Shown piece by piece: positions 7,366 through 15,398 of a stretch of 64,000 bases of DNA. The translations under genes and the position numbers were made by a program. Within the stretch, counting starts at the first letter, position 1. Each line of letters opens with the position of its first letter. The stretch is taken from the NCBI RefSeq assembly GCF_009707485.1, contig NZ_CP046121.1, forward strand, positions 2,666,001 through 2,730,000, in the 5' to 3' direction. Below the pieces are notes generated by a model. It was not told the origin of the DNA and did not search any database. It was given only the letters and a program-made list of their open reading frames with translations. Source of the stretch: Nostocoides sp. HKS02. Its GTDB lineage: Bacteria > Actinomycetota > Actinomycetes > Actinomycetales > Dermatophilaceae.

Positions 7366-8247
7366 ATGCTGGCTGCCGTCATCGCCGAGGGAGTCGCGAT
7401 CGCGCTCCTCGGCGTCCTCGTCCTCGGGTTGCTGCGCAGCCACGCGCTCATCCTCAAGGCACTGCACGAGCTGGGGGCCGGCCTCGAGCTGGAGAAGGAC
7501 GCCGGCACCGGTGTCACGACAGCCACCACCGGAGGTACGCCAGGGCCGGTGCCCGTCGAGCTGGAGCAGGGCGTCGTCCCGGCGACTCGAGCCGACTCCA
7601 CCCGCGCCCACGACATCGTCGGCACCGATCTCGACCGCCGCGAGCGCACCGTCACCGTCCGCACCCCTGGCACCAGGACCCTGCTGGCCTTCCTCACGAG
7701 CGGGTGCAGCGTCTGCCAGACGTTCTGGGACGAGTTCGACCGCGGCGTCGACGTGCCCGGCGACGGCGTGCTGCGGATCGTCGCCAAGGGACCCGAGGAG
7801 GAGTCGATCCCGAGCCTCCGGTCCCTCGCGGGTCGCCTCGACGTGGTGCAGTCCTCGCGGGCCTGGACCGACTACGACATCCCCGGCTCGCCGTACTTCA
7901 TCTACGTCGAGGACGGCCGGGTCACCGGTGAGGGCTCGGCGACCACCTGGCCCCAGGTGCGCGACCTCATGGCGCAAGGAGTCTCCGACAGCGCCGAGGC
8001 GAGGGCGGCGGCTGGCCGCGGTGGCCCGGGGCTGCTCGTCGGCGAGGCGCTCGGCCGCGGTGAGCAGGACCGCCTGCCCCGCATGGACGCCGAGCTGCTC
8101 GCCGCCGGCGTCGGCCCAGGCGACCCCAGCCTGTACCGCTCGCCGGACCTCGACCTCGACCCCGAGCACGACGACCACGACCAGCACGACCACGACCAGC
8201 ACGACCACGATCACCAGCACGACCACCAGCACCCGCCAGGGCGGTGA
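7366..8247 (+). CDS. Membrane-anchored thioredoxin-fold protein (MauD-like) with His/Asp-rich tail
   Basis: A 293-residue protein with an N-terminal membrane anchor (about residues 5-24) and a thioredoxin-like domain at about residues 85-205. The redox motif is TSGCSVCQTFW (CxxC) and the cis-Pro region is IPGSPYFIYV, both like MauD/TlpA proteins. After a linker the last 25 residues are almost only His, Asp and Gln, in repeats of DHDQH, which could bind Zn, Cu or Ni. The gene begins two bases after the MauE-like gene. Function inferred: oxidase or isomerase for cysteines of the exported Cys-rich protein encoded at 9500-11062. Confidence 0.8.
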   Translation: MLAAVIAEGVAIALLGVLVLGLLRSHALILKALHELGAGLELEKDAGTGVTTATTGGTPGPVPVELEQGVVPATRADSTRAHDIVGTDLDRRERTVTVRTPGTRTLLAFLTSGCSVCQTFWDEFDRGVDVPGDGVLRIVAKGPEEESIPSLRSLAGRLDVVQSSRAWTDYDIPGSPYFIYVEDGRVTGEGSATTWPQVRDLMAQGVSDSAEARAAAGRGGPGLLVGEALGRGEQDRLPRMDAELLAAGVGPGDPSLYRSPDLDLDPEHDDHDQHDHDQHDHDHQHDHQHPPGR

Positions 8248-8248
8248 C

Positions 8249-8329
8249 ATGTCGGTGACCACCCTGGCCCTCGCGCTGGGCCTGCCCATGGCCGTCATCG
8301 CTGCGGTGCGGGCCACCTGGTCTCCTTGA
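8249..8329 (+). CDS. Possible 26-residue membrane peptide
   Basis: A short frame starting ATG at 8249, one base after the MauD-like stop, with a GGGCGG sequence just upstream. It encodes one hydrophobic helix (TLALALGLPMAVIAAVRATW) and ends nine bases before the next gene. It fills the only gap in an otherwise tightly packed operon, which favours translation, but composition alone could produce it. It may only couple translation to the next gene. Confidence 0.35.
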   Translation: MSVTTLALALGLPMAVIAAVRATWSP

Positions 8330-8338
8330 GGCGAGTCG

Positions 8339-8935
8339 ATGCTCTCGAGCATCAGCCCGCTCGGTGAGCGGGCCCGCAACTCCCGGTGGTGGCTCACCAC
8401 CACGGCATACCTGCTCGGCTCGCTAGGCGGGGGACTGACGCTCGGGGCACTCGCCTCGCTGGCCGGCTCCGCCCTGCCGTCCACGGTGCGGACCTCGCGC
8501 TGGGCGCTCGCCGTGGTCGCCGTGCTGCTGCTCGTGGGGCTCGCGTTCGAGCTCCGCGGCTCGCGGTCGCTCCCGTCGTGGCGGCGGCAGGTCGACGAGC
8601 AGTGGCTCACGCGCTACCGCGGCTGGGTCTACGGCCTGGGGTTCGGCACGCAGCTGGGCTTCGGCCTGGTCACCATCATCACGAGCGCGACGACGTATGC
8701 CGTGGCGCTGCTGGCGCTGCTCACCAGTCACCTCGCTGCGGGGTTGGCCATCGGCGGGACGTTCGGGGTCGTGCGGGCCCTGCCGTCACTGCTCATGGCC
8801 GGGGTCCACGACCGGCACCAGCTGCACGGCGCGTTCAGCCGGGTCGAGGGTTGGGCCCGTCCGGTGGCCATCCTCGCTAGGGTGGCCCTCGGAGTGGCTG
8901 CGGTGACGGTGTTCGCCGCAGCAGTTGGGAGCTGA
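8339..8935 (+). CDS. Multi-pass membrane protein of the MauE/MauD-like operon
   Basis: A 198-residue protein with about five to six hydrophobic helices, for example AYLLGSLGGGLTLGALASLA and GFGLVTIITSATTYAVALLA. It occupies the place of MauF or a CcdA/DsbD-like transporter in mau-type clusters and has the same general Gly/Leu-rich pattern. It contains no cysteine, so it cannot pass electrons by thiol exchange as CcdA does. It could instead be a structural partner or a transporter. It is spaced nine bases after the small ORF and four bases before the next gene. Confidence 0.65.
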   Translation: MLSSISPLGERARNSRWWLTTTAYLLGSLGGGLTLGALASLAGSALPSTVRTSRWALAVVAVLLLVGLAFELRGSRSLPSWRRQVDEQWLTRYRGWVYGLGFGTQLGFGLVTIITSATTYAVALLALLTSHLAAGLAIGGTFGVVRALPSLLMAGVHDRHQLHGAFSRVEGWARPVAILARVALGVAAVTVFAAAVGS

Positions 8936-8939
8936 CGCG

Positions 8940-9503
8940 ATGGCTGACCTCTACGGGCTCGACGCCCACCCGCCCCGAGGCTGGGTGGTGGCCGTGTCGC
9001 GTCGCCCCGGAACCCTCCCGCCGCCCGCCAGTGTGCGGCTCGCAACCGCGGTCGCGTCCGGGGTCGCTGACGGGGTCGCTGACGAGGTCGCTGACGGGGT
9101 CGAGGCCGATGTGACCCGCCCGGTCCTGCACGCCTGCACCCGCCCGCTGCCCGCCGATCGCGGCGACTTCGGCAGCGGTGCCGTCGACCTGCTCGGCCCC
9201 AACGACATCTTCGTCGCGCTCGTCGACTACGGCACCGAGGTCGCGGACCAGGGGTTGTTCGAGAAGCAGGGGATGCCGCGGCTCGCTCCATCGCAGTTCG
9301 CGCCGAACCGGTTGCAACGACCGCTGCCGGGCATGAGCGCCTGCCAGCACTTCTTCAGCGTCGGCGGCCGGGCGTTCTGCCTCTTCACGGTCCTGGGGAG
9401 TCATGCCCGACGGATGGCGTCGGTGCCTCGCGCCGCGGCCCTGGTCCAGACCGTCCAGATCACCGACCGCCACACGCTGGCCCGGCGGGGAGGCCGCCCA
9501 TGA
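8940..9503 (+). CDS. Hypothetical protein preceding the Cys-rich Tat substrate
   Basis: A 187-residue protein without a recognised domain, signal peptide or membrane helix. Residues about 45-58 are encoded by a 12-bp tandem repeat (GVADGVADEVADG). The C-terminal half holds the strand-rich segment SACQHFFSVGGRAFCLFTVLG with two of its three cysteines. A GGGAG ribosome site lies before the ATG at 8940. The stop overlaps the next start as ATGA, so it is probably made in fixed ratio with the exported Cys-rich protein. A dedicated chaperone or cytoplasmic partner is possible but not shown. Confidence 0.65.
   Translation: MADLYGLDAHPPRGWVVAVSRRPGTLPPPASVRLATAVASGVADGVADEVADGVEADVTRPVLHACTRPLPADRGDFGSGAVDLLGPNDIFVALVDYGTEVADQGLFEKQGMPRLAPSQFAPNRLQRPLPGMSACQHFFSVGGRAFCLFTVLGSHARRMASVPRAAALVQTVQITDRHTLARRGGRP
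9060..9101. repeat. 12-bp in-frame tandem repeat (GGGGTCGCTGAC)
   Basis: Three and a half copies of a 12-bp unit, one with a single change (GAGG for GGGG), lie inside the gene at 8940-9503 and encode VADG-type tetrapeptides. In-frame unit length means copy changes would not break the gene. Confidence 0.75.
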
Positions 9504-11062
9504 GCACCCTCGAGGACCTCACCACCGGGCCCGGCGGCGTGGCCGGCTTCGTCGGATCGCTCTCGCGGCGCTTTCGGCCCGTCACGCGCCGCAGCCTCCT
9601 GCTCGGGGCGACCGTCGCAGCCACCGCGCTCGCCACCAAACCCAAGGAGTACGTCCTTCGGCCGGTCCCGGCATACGCCACGATCTGCGGGCCCGGCAAC
9701 ACCGCGTCGAGCGGCTGGACCGTGTTCTGCTGCACCATCAACAACGGCGTCAACGCCTGCCCGCCCGGCAGCTTCGCAGCGGGCTGGTGGAAGGCCGCGG
9801 ACTCGTCGTGGTGTGGCGCGGGCTACCGCTACATCGTCGACTGCAACGCCTCCTGCTCGAAGTGCACCAGCGGGTGCAGCGACGGCATCTGCGACTCCCG
9901 GTGCTGGAGCTGCTCGTGCGGCTCCGGGTCGACCGCCACCTGCGACCAGCGCCGGGTGTGCTGCAACGCGTTCCGCTACGGCCAGTGCAACACGCAGGTG
10001 AAGTGCAGCGGTGGCGTGCACTGCCGGGTCGTGAGCTGTGTGCCGCCGTACCGGTGGACCAACTGCACGACCACGAGCCTGGTCGACAACCGCACCAGCG
10101 AGCACAGCGCACCGTGCCTGCCGGTCTGGAACGCCATCGAGCGCAAGTACGACGCGATGGGGGCCCAGGGGTCCTACCTGCGGGCGTCGATCACCCCGTC
10201 GCGGTCGGTCGGCGACGGCCGGGGTGTCTACGTCCGGTACCAGGGCGGCGGCATCTACTGGACGTCCACCACCGGGGCGATCGCCCTGACCAGCCACACG
10301 CTGCGGGGCTGGGACGCGAGCGGGGGTGTCTACGGCCAGCTGCGCTACCCCATCGCCGACCCCGCCCCAGGCCGGCGTGCCGGCGGCTGGATCCAGGCGT
10401 TCGAGCACGGGGCCCTGGCCGGCGCCTCCAACGCGGCGATCGCCGCGGTCTACGAGCCCAGCTGGACCGTTTGGAAGGCGAACAACCGCGAGGCAGGACC
10501 GCTGGGATACCCAGTGGCAGCGCGGGTCACCAACCCCGACGCCCGGGGCTGGCACCAGCAGTTCCAGGGCGGCTTCATCACCGACAGCCCCGCCACTCCC
10601 ACCGTCGCCGTGTACGAGACGTCCGCGACCATCTGGGTTCGCGAGGGTCGTGAGGCCGGCCCGCTCGGGTACCCCACCGCGGGACGCACGGTGACGGGCA
10701 CAGGCATGTGGATCCAGCTGTTCGAGGGGGGCGCCATCGCCGACACCGGCGTCACGACAACGACCGCCGTCTACGGCGTGATGTATGCCGGGTGGCAGCG
10801 GTTCGGTCGTGAGGCCGGGCTGCTCAAGTACCCCACCGCCTCGGTAGCCCGGGACACGCGGGGCGCGGGCCAGACCTTCCAGGGTGGCCAGCTGTGGGCG
10901 CTCGGGGCAGGACCTGCACGGCTGGTCTACGGGTCGGTGCTCACTGGCTGGACCAACGCGGGCGGGGCGGCTGGCTCGTACGGCTACCCGGTCACCGACA
11001 CCACGGCGACCGGCGATGGCCGGCTCACGTGCCAGTTCGAGGGCGGCACCATCACGGCCTGA
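9500..11062 (+). CDS. Tat-exported Cys-rich MauA-like protein with C-terminal LGFP repeats
   Basis: A 520-residue secreted protein. The twin-arginine signal is TRRSLLLGATVAATALAT at about residues 29-46. Residues about 57-210 contain 22 cysteines, and the order CxxxxxxxxxCPPG followed by Trp-rich and CxxxC clusters resembles the methylamine dehydrogenase light chain (MauA), whose CPPG segment precedes the Trp that becomes the TTQ cofactor. Here GWW and SSWC lie in the matching place. The rest is five LGFP-type repeats with cores such as REAGPLGYPVA and REAGPLGYPTA, which in actinobacteria bind or organise the cell wall. It overlaps the upstream gene by four bases and the 3' end of convergent selA by eleven. 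Relation to MauA is moderate; enzymatic function and TTQ are unproven. Confidence 0.8.
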   Translation: MSTLEDLTTGPGGVAGFVGSLSRRFRPVTRRSLLLGATVAATALATKPKEYVLRPVPAYATICGPGNTASSGWTVFCCTINNGVNACPPGSFAAGWWKAADSSWCGAGYRYIVDCNASCSKCTSGCSDGICDSRCWSCSCGSGSTATCDQRRVCCNAFRYGQCNTQVKCSGGVHCRVVSCVPPYRWTNCTTTSLVDNRTSEHSAPCLPVWNAIERKYDAMGAQGSYLRASITPSRSVGDGRGVYVRYQGGGIYWTSTTGAIALTSHTLRGWDASGGVYGQLRYPIADPAPGRRAGGWIQAFEHGALAGASNAAIAAVYEPSWTVWKANNREAGPLGYPVAARVTNPDARGWHQQFQGGFITDSPATPTVAVYETSATIWVREGREAGPLGYPTAGRTVTGTGMWIQLFEGGAIADTGVTTTTAVYGVMYAGWQRFGREAGLLKYPTASVARDTRGAGQTFQGGQLWALGAGPARLVYGSVLTGWTNAGGAAGSYGYPVTDTTATGDGRLTCQFEGGTITA

Positions 11063-12356
11063 CGGCCGCAATCGCCTGCAGGACGAGGGTGTCGGAATCC
11101 TCGGGGATGCAGCGCAGGTCCACCAGCGCGCGCCCGCGCTCGACGCGCGCCAGGACCGGGCGAGCCTGCGCCCGCAGCGCCGCGGCATACGCCTCGGGCA
11201 AGGCCACGGCCCATCCGGGGAGCATGACCCCTGGAGCGCCGCCGCCCCCGACCACCCCGTCCGAGGGGACCGTCTCGGCACCTACTCGCACTGGCAGCCC
11301 GGCGACCAAGGCGTCGCACCGCTCACGCAGCCGAGCCGGGTCGGCCTCCAGCGCGTCCCACACGGGTGGCCGCGGCCCCCGAACCGTGGCCTCGAGCGCG
11401 GCCAGGGTGGTCTTGTCGGCGCGGACGGCGCGCGCGAGCGGATGACGGCGGAGCCTCTCCACCGTCTCGGCGCGCCCGAGCACGAGCCCCGCCTGCGGGC
11501 CGCCCAGCACCTTGTCACCGCTGCAGGTGACGACAGCGGCGCCGTCGCGCAGTGACCGCGCGGCGTCGGGCTCGTCCGGCAGCAGCCGGTGCGGCCGGAG
11601 CAGGCCACTGCCGATGTCGTGGACGACCGGGGGGCCGAGCGCCACGAGAGCCGCCACGTCGACGGACGCCGTGAAGCCGTCGACCCGGAAGTTGCTCGGG
11701 TGCACCTTGAGGATGCACCCGGTGTCGGGGCCGACCGCCTGGGCGTAGTCGGCCAGGGTGGTCCGGTTGGTCGTGCCGACCTCGCGCAGCCGGGCCCCCG
11801 TGCTCGCGATGAGGTCGGGCAGCCGAAAGCCGTCCCCGATCTCGACCATCTCGCCGCGGCTGACCACGACCTCGCGGCCGGCGGCGAGCGCCGTCGTGGC
11901 GAGCACGAGGGCCGCCGCCCCGTTGTTGACGACCAGGGCTGCCCCGGCCTCAGGAAGCAGCTCGAGCAGGGCAGCGATCGCGCCGGCCCCCCGCCGCGAG
12001 CGCCGTCCGGTGGCGAGGTCGAGCTCCACGTCGACCGTGCCGGCCGCCGCGCGCATCGCCTCGATGGCGGCGTGCGACAGCGGTGCGCGGCCGAGGTTGG
12101 TGTGGATCACGACGCCGGTGGCGTTGAGGACCGGGGTCAGCGACATGACGCGCTCCGGCAAGGCGGCCAGGGTTGCGGCGACGACGTCGTCGGGGCCGAT
12201 CTCGCCGTCCCGGACCCGGCCCTGGACGGTCCGGACGACTCCGCGGACCACGTCGCGGCCCAGCCGCGAGACCGCTTGCGCCACAGCGGGATCCGCGAGT
12301 ACGGCGTCGGTCCGCGGCACGAGGCGCCGGGCATCCGCGTGGTGCGGCTGCGGCAT
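11052..12356 (-). CDS. selA: L-seryl-tRNA(Sec) selenium transferase
   Basis: A 434-residue PLP enzyme that converts Ser-tRNA(Sec) to Sec-tRNA(Sec) using selenophosphate. Family marks are LTPVLNATGVVIHTNLGRAP near residue 70, the VNNGAAAL segment, HPSNFRV, and the PLP lysine in TCSGDKVLGGPQAG. The ATG at 12356 has GGAGG five bases upstream and lies inside a GTATGCC heptamer. The frame can be read further upstream, but that would run into the tRNA-Sec gene. It is followed by nothing co-directional in the window; selC lies 17 bp upstream on the same strand and selD is divergent. Confidence 0.96.
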   Translation of the reverse strand: MPQPHHADARRLVPRTDAVLADPAVAQAVSRLGRDVVRGVVRTVQGRVRDGEIGPDDVVAATLAALPERVMSLTPVLNATGVVIHTNLGRAPLSHAAIEAMRAAAGTVDVELDLATGRRSRRGAGAIAALLELLPEAGAALVVNNGAAALVLATTALAAGREVVVSRGEMVEIGDGFRLPDLIASTGARLREVGTTNRTTLADYAQAVGPDTGCILKVHPSNFRVDGFTASVDVAALVALGPPVVHDIGSGLLRPHRLLPDEPDAARSLRDGAAVVTCSGDKVLGGPQAGLVLGRAETVERLRRHPLARAVRADKTTLAALEATVRGPRPPVWDALEADPARLRERCDALVAGLPVRVGAETVPSDGVVGGGGAPGVMLPGWAVALPEAYAAALRAQARPVLARVERGRALVDLRCIPEDSDTLVLQAIAAVRP

Positions 12357-12373
12357 ACGGGCCTCCCTGTCGT

Positions 12374-12469
12374 TGGCGGAGGCGGACGGGAATCGAACCC
12401 GCCCAGCCGAGCTGCTCGGCTGCACCGGTTTTGAAGACCGGGAGGGCCACCAGGCACCTGTACGCCTCC
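12374..12469 (-). tRNA. selC: tRNA-Sec (anticodon TCA)
   Basis: A selenocysteine tRNA of 96 nt including an encoded CCA. Reading the minus strand, the acceptor GGAGGCG pairs with CGCCTCC, the anticodon arm CCGGTCTTCAAAACCGG carries TCA at 12432-12434, a long variable arm (CAGCCGAGC-AGCTCGGCTG) follows, and the T arm is GCGGGTTCGATTCCCGT. The long variable arm and extended acceptor/T stack are diagnostic for tRNA-Sec. It lies between selA and selD, completing a compact Sec biosynthesis locus. Confidence 0.93.
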
Positions 12470-12493
12470 GCTGGCGAGGCTAGCGTAGGCACC

Positions 12494-13484
12494 ATGACGA
12501 CGTTGGAGACGCCCGTACGGCTCACGCAGTATGCCGCGGGCGGCGGCTGCGCCTGCAAGCTCCCGCCGGGCGAGCTGGAGCAGGTCGTGCGCGACCTGGT
12601 CGGGCAGCCCGCCGGTGACGTGGTGGTCGGGCTCGACACCGGCGACGACGGCGCGGTGGTCCGGGTGGCCGACGGGTTGGCGGTGATCAGTACCGCCGAC
12701 TTCTTCACGCCGGTCGTCGACGACGCCTACGACTTCGGACGCATCGTGGCGGCCAACGCGCTCTCGGACGTCTACGCGATGGGCGGCCGACCGGTGCTCG
12801 CCATCAACCTCGTGGGCTGGCCGCGGGGGGTCCTGCCGCTGGAGCTGCTGCGCGAGGTGCTGCGGGGCGGTGTCGACGTCGCGCGCCAGGCGGGCTGCCC
12901 TGTCGCGGGCGGCCACAGCATCGACGATCCCGAGCCCAAGTACGGCATGGCGGTCACCGGGGTAGCCGACCCCGATCGGCTGCTGCGCAACGACGCAGCG
13001 CGGCCCGGGCTCCCGCTCAGCCTGACCAAGCCCATCGGGGTCGGGATGCTCAACAACCGCCACAAGGCGACCGGCGAGGTCTTCCCGCAGGCCATCGCCT
13101 CGATGACGACCCTCAACGCGCAGGCCAGCGCCGCGGCCCTGGCAGCCGGGGTCGTGGCGGCGACCGACGTCACCGGGTTCGGGCTGCTCGGTCACCTGTT
13201 CTCGATGCTGCGGGGGTCCGGCGTGGGCGCCGTGCTGGACGCCGCGGCCGTGCCGGTGCTCGAGGGGGCCCGCGACGCGTTGCGCGACGGCTTCGTCAGT
13301 GGTGGTACGCGGCGCAACCTCGAGTGGGTGCGCCCGCACCTCGACACCGCGCTCAGCGAGGACGAGCTGCTGGTGCTCGCGGACGCGCAGACCAGCGGCG
13401 GGCTCCTCGTCGTCGGTGAGGTCCCCGGCGCGCCGGTGATCGGGCACACCGTCGCCGGCCCCCCCGCGTATCCGCATCGCCTGA
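12494..13484 (+). CDS. selD: Selenide, water dikinase (stop restored across a C-run indel)
   Basis: Makes selenophosphate from selenide and ATP for SelA. Motifs include the catalytic GGCACK near residue 18, DTGDDGAV, ADFFTPVVDDAYDFGRI, NALSDVYAMGG, AGGHSI and TDVTGFGLLGHL. As written, the frame does not stop but runs into the downstream SRPBCC gene (to 14032). At 13459-13465 there is a run of seven C; with six C the protein ends naturally as AGPPRIRIA at a TGA at 13482-13484, matching normal SelD length (about 330 residues). The read-through fusion is therefore probably a sequencing artefact. The gene is divergent from selC and selA. Confidence 0.93.
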
Positions 13485-13597
13485 GCACCGCTGCGGATCC
13501 GCGAATCCGCGTTGAGGCAGTAGCGTGGCGCCACTCGCCCACTTGGCACCCGCCCCGGCCACGCGCCCCGGCCATGCCCTCGCAGCTCGGAGAACCC

Positions 13598-14032
13598 ATG
13601 CCGCACTTCGCCCACACGCTCTCGGTGAGTGCAGCGCCGTCCGCCATCTTCGCGATCATCGACGACTTCTCGAAGACCCCGCAGTGGTTGTCGCGGTGCA
13701 CCGGCATCGACAAGCTCGACCCGGGTGCCAACGACGTCGGCACCCGGCTCAACTACCACTACGACGACGGCCGCCGCTCGGGCACGATGGACGGCCAGAT
13801 CGTCGCGCGCGAGCCGGACCGGCACTTCGCGATGAAGTTCACCGACCGGATGATGGATGTCACCGTCGACTTCGTCGCGGCCTCGGACGGGGTCGGCACC
13901 ACCTTGACCCACACGATCGATATCGCCACCAAGGGTTTCGGCGTGCTGCTCTCTCCCCTCATCAAGCGACAGCTGCCCAAGCAGACCATGGATGCGATGA
14001 CCGCCCTCAAGGCCATGGCCGAACAGCCCTGA
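13598..14032 (+). CDS. SRPBCC family protein
   Basis: A 144-residue START-like (SRPBCC) fold protein: N-terminal FAHTLSVSAAPSAIFAIIDD, the central YHYDDGRRSGTMDGQI strands and a long C-terminal helix ending MDAMTALKAMAEQ. Such proteins have a hydrophobic ligand cavity and diverse roles (polyketide cyclase-like, ligand transport). The ATG at 13598 has GGAG eight bases upstream. In the raw frame it appears fused to selD, but that depends on a doubtful C run (see selD). Ligand unknown. Confidence 0.85.
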   Translation: MPHFAHTLSVSAAPSAIFAIIDDFSKTPQWLSRCTGIDKLDPGANDVGTRLNYHYDDGRRSGTMDGQIVAREPDRHFAMKFTDRMMDVTVDFVAASDGVGTTLTHTIDIATKGFGVLLSPLIKRQLPKQTMDAMTALKAMAEQP

Positions 14033-14084
14033 CAGGGCCTAGGCTCCGAAAGGTCCGGGTCCCGACCGCACGGAGGTGCACCAG

Positions 14085-14267
14085 ATGGCAGCCAAGTTCG
14101 AGCTCTACCAGGACAAAGCGGGCAAGTACCGGTTCCGGCTCAAGGCCGGCAACGGCCAGGTGATCGCCACGGGCGAGGCGTACGAGTCCAAGGACGCGGC
14201 CCAGAACGGCATCGAATCGGTCCAGAAGAACGCGCCGGGTGCGCCCATCGTCGAGGTGGACAGCTAG
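14085..14267 (+). CDS. YegP/DUF1508 family protein
   Basis: A 60-residue protein that is one DUF1508 (YegP-like) repeat: AAKFELYQDKAGKYRFRLKA followed by NGQVIATGEAYESKDAAQNGIESVQ. The family is small, cytoplasmic and of unknown function; larger homologues carry two repeats. GGAGGTG lies nine bases before the ATG at 14085. An in-frame GTG nine bases earlier overlaps that ribosome site and is less likely. A strong hairpin terminator follows 32 bases after the stop. Confidence 0.88.
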   Translation: MAAKFELYQDKAGKYRFRLKAGNGQVIATGEAYESKDAAQNGIESVQKNAPGAPIVEVDS

Positions 14268-14298
14268 GCCCCACGCGTTTCGCTGCATGGCCGCGAGG

Positions 14299-14322
14299 CC
14301 CCGTCCGGTATGCCGGATGGGG
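14299..14322 (+). terminator. Intrinsic terminator after the YegP-like gene
   Basis: CCCCGTCCGG (14299-14308) and CCGGATGGGG (14313-14322) form a ten-pair stem with one G-U pair and a TATG loop, followed by TCTTTG. The loop and inner stem contain a GTATGCC heptamer. Confidence 0.75.
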
Positions 14323-14447
14323 TCTTTGCGCGTCGCACCTCCAGGCCGCGTGGTCGACCGGACGGTCCGAGGACGGTCGCCGGACGGTCACCCGATGGTC
14401 CACGGGTCTCGTGTTTTCGTCGGGTTGCGTGACCCACCGCGAGCGCG

Positions 14448-14963
14448 ATGATGGCCGTGATGACCGGGGAGAAGTGGCGGATCTGGGCTGCGCGGGTGGC
14501 AGTGGTCGTCGGCGCCGCCGTGGTCGTCGTGAGCCTGAACTGGCTGTGGGGGTATGCCACCACCGACAACCCGAAGGTGATCGAGGACCCGCTGATCGTG
14601 CGTGTCGCGAATGCCGCGTGCGCCAGCATGCGCGACGAGGCAGCGGCCGCGGCGGTGGGCACGTCGGCCCCGATGGCGCAGCGGGTCGACGCCATCAACA
14701 CCCAGGACAACGCCGTGGTCGAGCTCATCACGACGATGCACCGGATGGTCGACCCCAGGACCTTGGAGCGCGACCAGCCCACCGACCAGTGGCTCGAGGA
14801 CTGGCAACGCCTCGTGACCGCGCGCGACGCCTACGCGCGGTCGCTGGCAGCGGGAAAGCCGGTGCCGATGGTGCTGCCGGTCATCGACGGCCAGTCGCTG
14901 GCGGACCGCCTCGACAACGTTGGGCTCAACTGCCGGGTGCCGCTGGTCATGATGGAGCCATGA
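14448..14963 (+). CDS. Hypothetical secreted or membrane-anchored protein
   Basis: A 171-residue protein with an N-terminal membrane helix (AARVAVVVGAAVVVVSLNWLW) and a helical extracytoplasmic domain. Two cysteines (NAACASM and LNCRVP) could form a disulfide. The pattern of a conserved Asn near QDNAVVELITTM and WLEDWQRLV repeats suggests a helical bundle, but no family is recognised. The start may be ATG 14448 or ATG 14460. It overlaps the next gene by ATGA. Confidence 0.7.
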   Translation: MMAVMTGEKWRIWAARVAVVVGAAVVVVSLNWLWGYATTDNPKVIEDPLIVRVANAACASMRDEAAAAAVGTSAPMAQRVDAINTQDNAVVELITTMHRMVDPRTLERDQPTDQWLEDWQRLVTARDAYARSLAAGKPVPMVLPVIDGQSLADRLDNVGLNCRVPLVMMEP

Positions 14964-15376
14964 ACGCCGCGCGAAGGCCCCCGTCACACCCGCCGACCTG
15001 GCTGCTGAACGCGACCGCTCCCGTGGCCAAGGCCGTCGCGGGTCGGCGGTGGTTCCCCCTGTGGGCGGTGATCCACCACCGCGGCCGCACGAGCGGCACG
15101 GCATACGCCACCCCGATCGCGGTGATCCCCACCCGGCGCCAGGACATCTTCCTCATCGGGCTGCCGTGGGGCGCCAAGACGAACTGGGCCAGGAACGTGG
15201 TCGTCGCGGGAGGTGCGACGGTGCGGTGGAGGGGGCGCGACTACGCGGCGACGGAGCCGCGCATCGTCGGACCGGAGGTTGCCGTGGTGCAGGCCAGGGG
15301 CCCAGTCAGGCGAGTGGTGGGCAGCGGGCGGTTCCCGGCGTTCCTCGAGCTGCGGCGCACGGGTCCGTCGGAGTAG
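14960..15376 (+). CDS. F420-type nitroreductase/quinone reductase family (DDN-like) protein
   Basis: A 138-residue split-barrel protein of the deazaflavin-dependent nitroreductase family. The motifs HHRGRTSGTAYATPI and GLPWGAKTNWARNVVVAGG, with the conserved Trp-x-x-Asn, are typical of DDN-like F420H2-dependent reductases. Members reduce quinones or nitro compounds in actinobacteria. Its ATG overlaps the stop of the previous gene. Cofactor use is inferred from the family and substrate is unknown. Confidence 0.85.
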   Translation: MNAARRPPSHPPTWLLNATAPVAKAVAGRRWFPLWAVIHHRGRTSGTAYATPIAVIPTRRQDIFLIGLPWGAKTNWARNVVVAGGATVRWRGRDYAATEPRIVGPEVAVVQARGPVRRVVGSGRFPAFLELRRTGPSE

Positions 15377-15398
15377 GCCCGGTCTACAGTGTCCCGTG

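Noticed and set aside
13598..14032. Single selD-SRPBCC fusion protein
   Set aside because: The join depends on a seven-C run. With six C SelD ends at a natural place, and the second gene has its own ribosome site.
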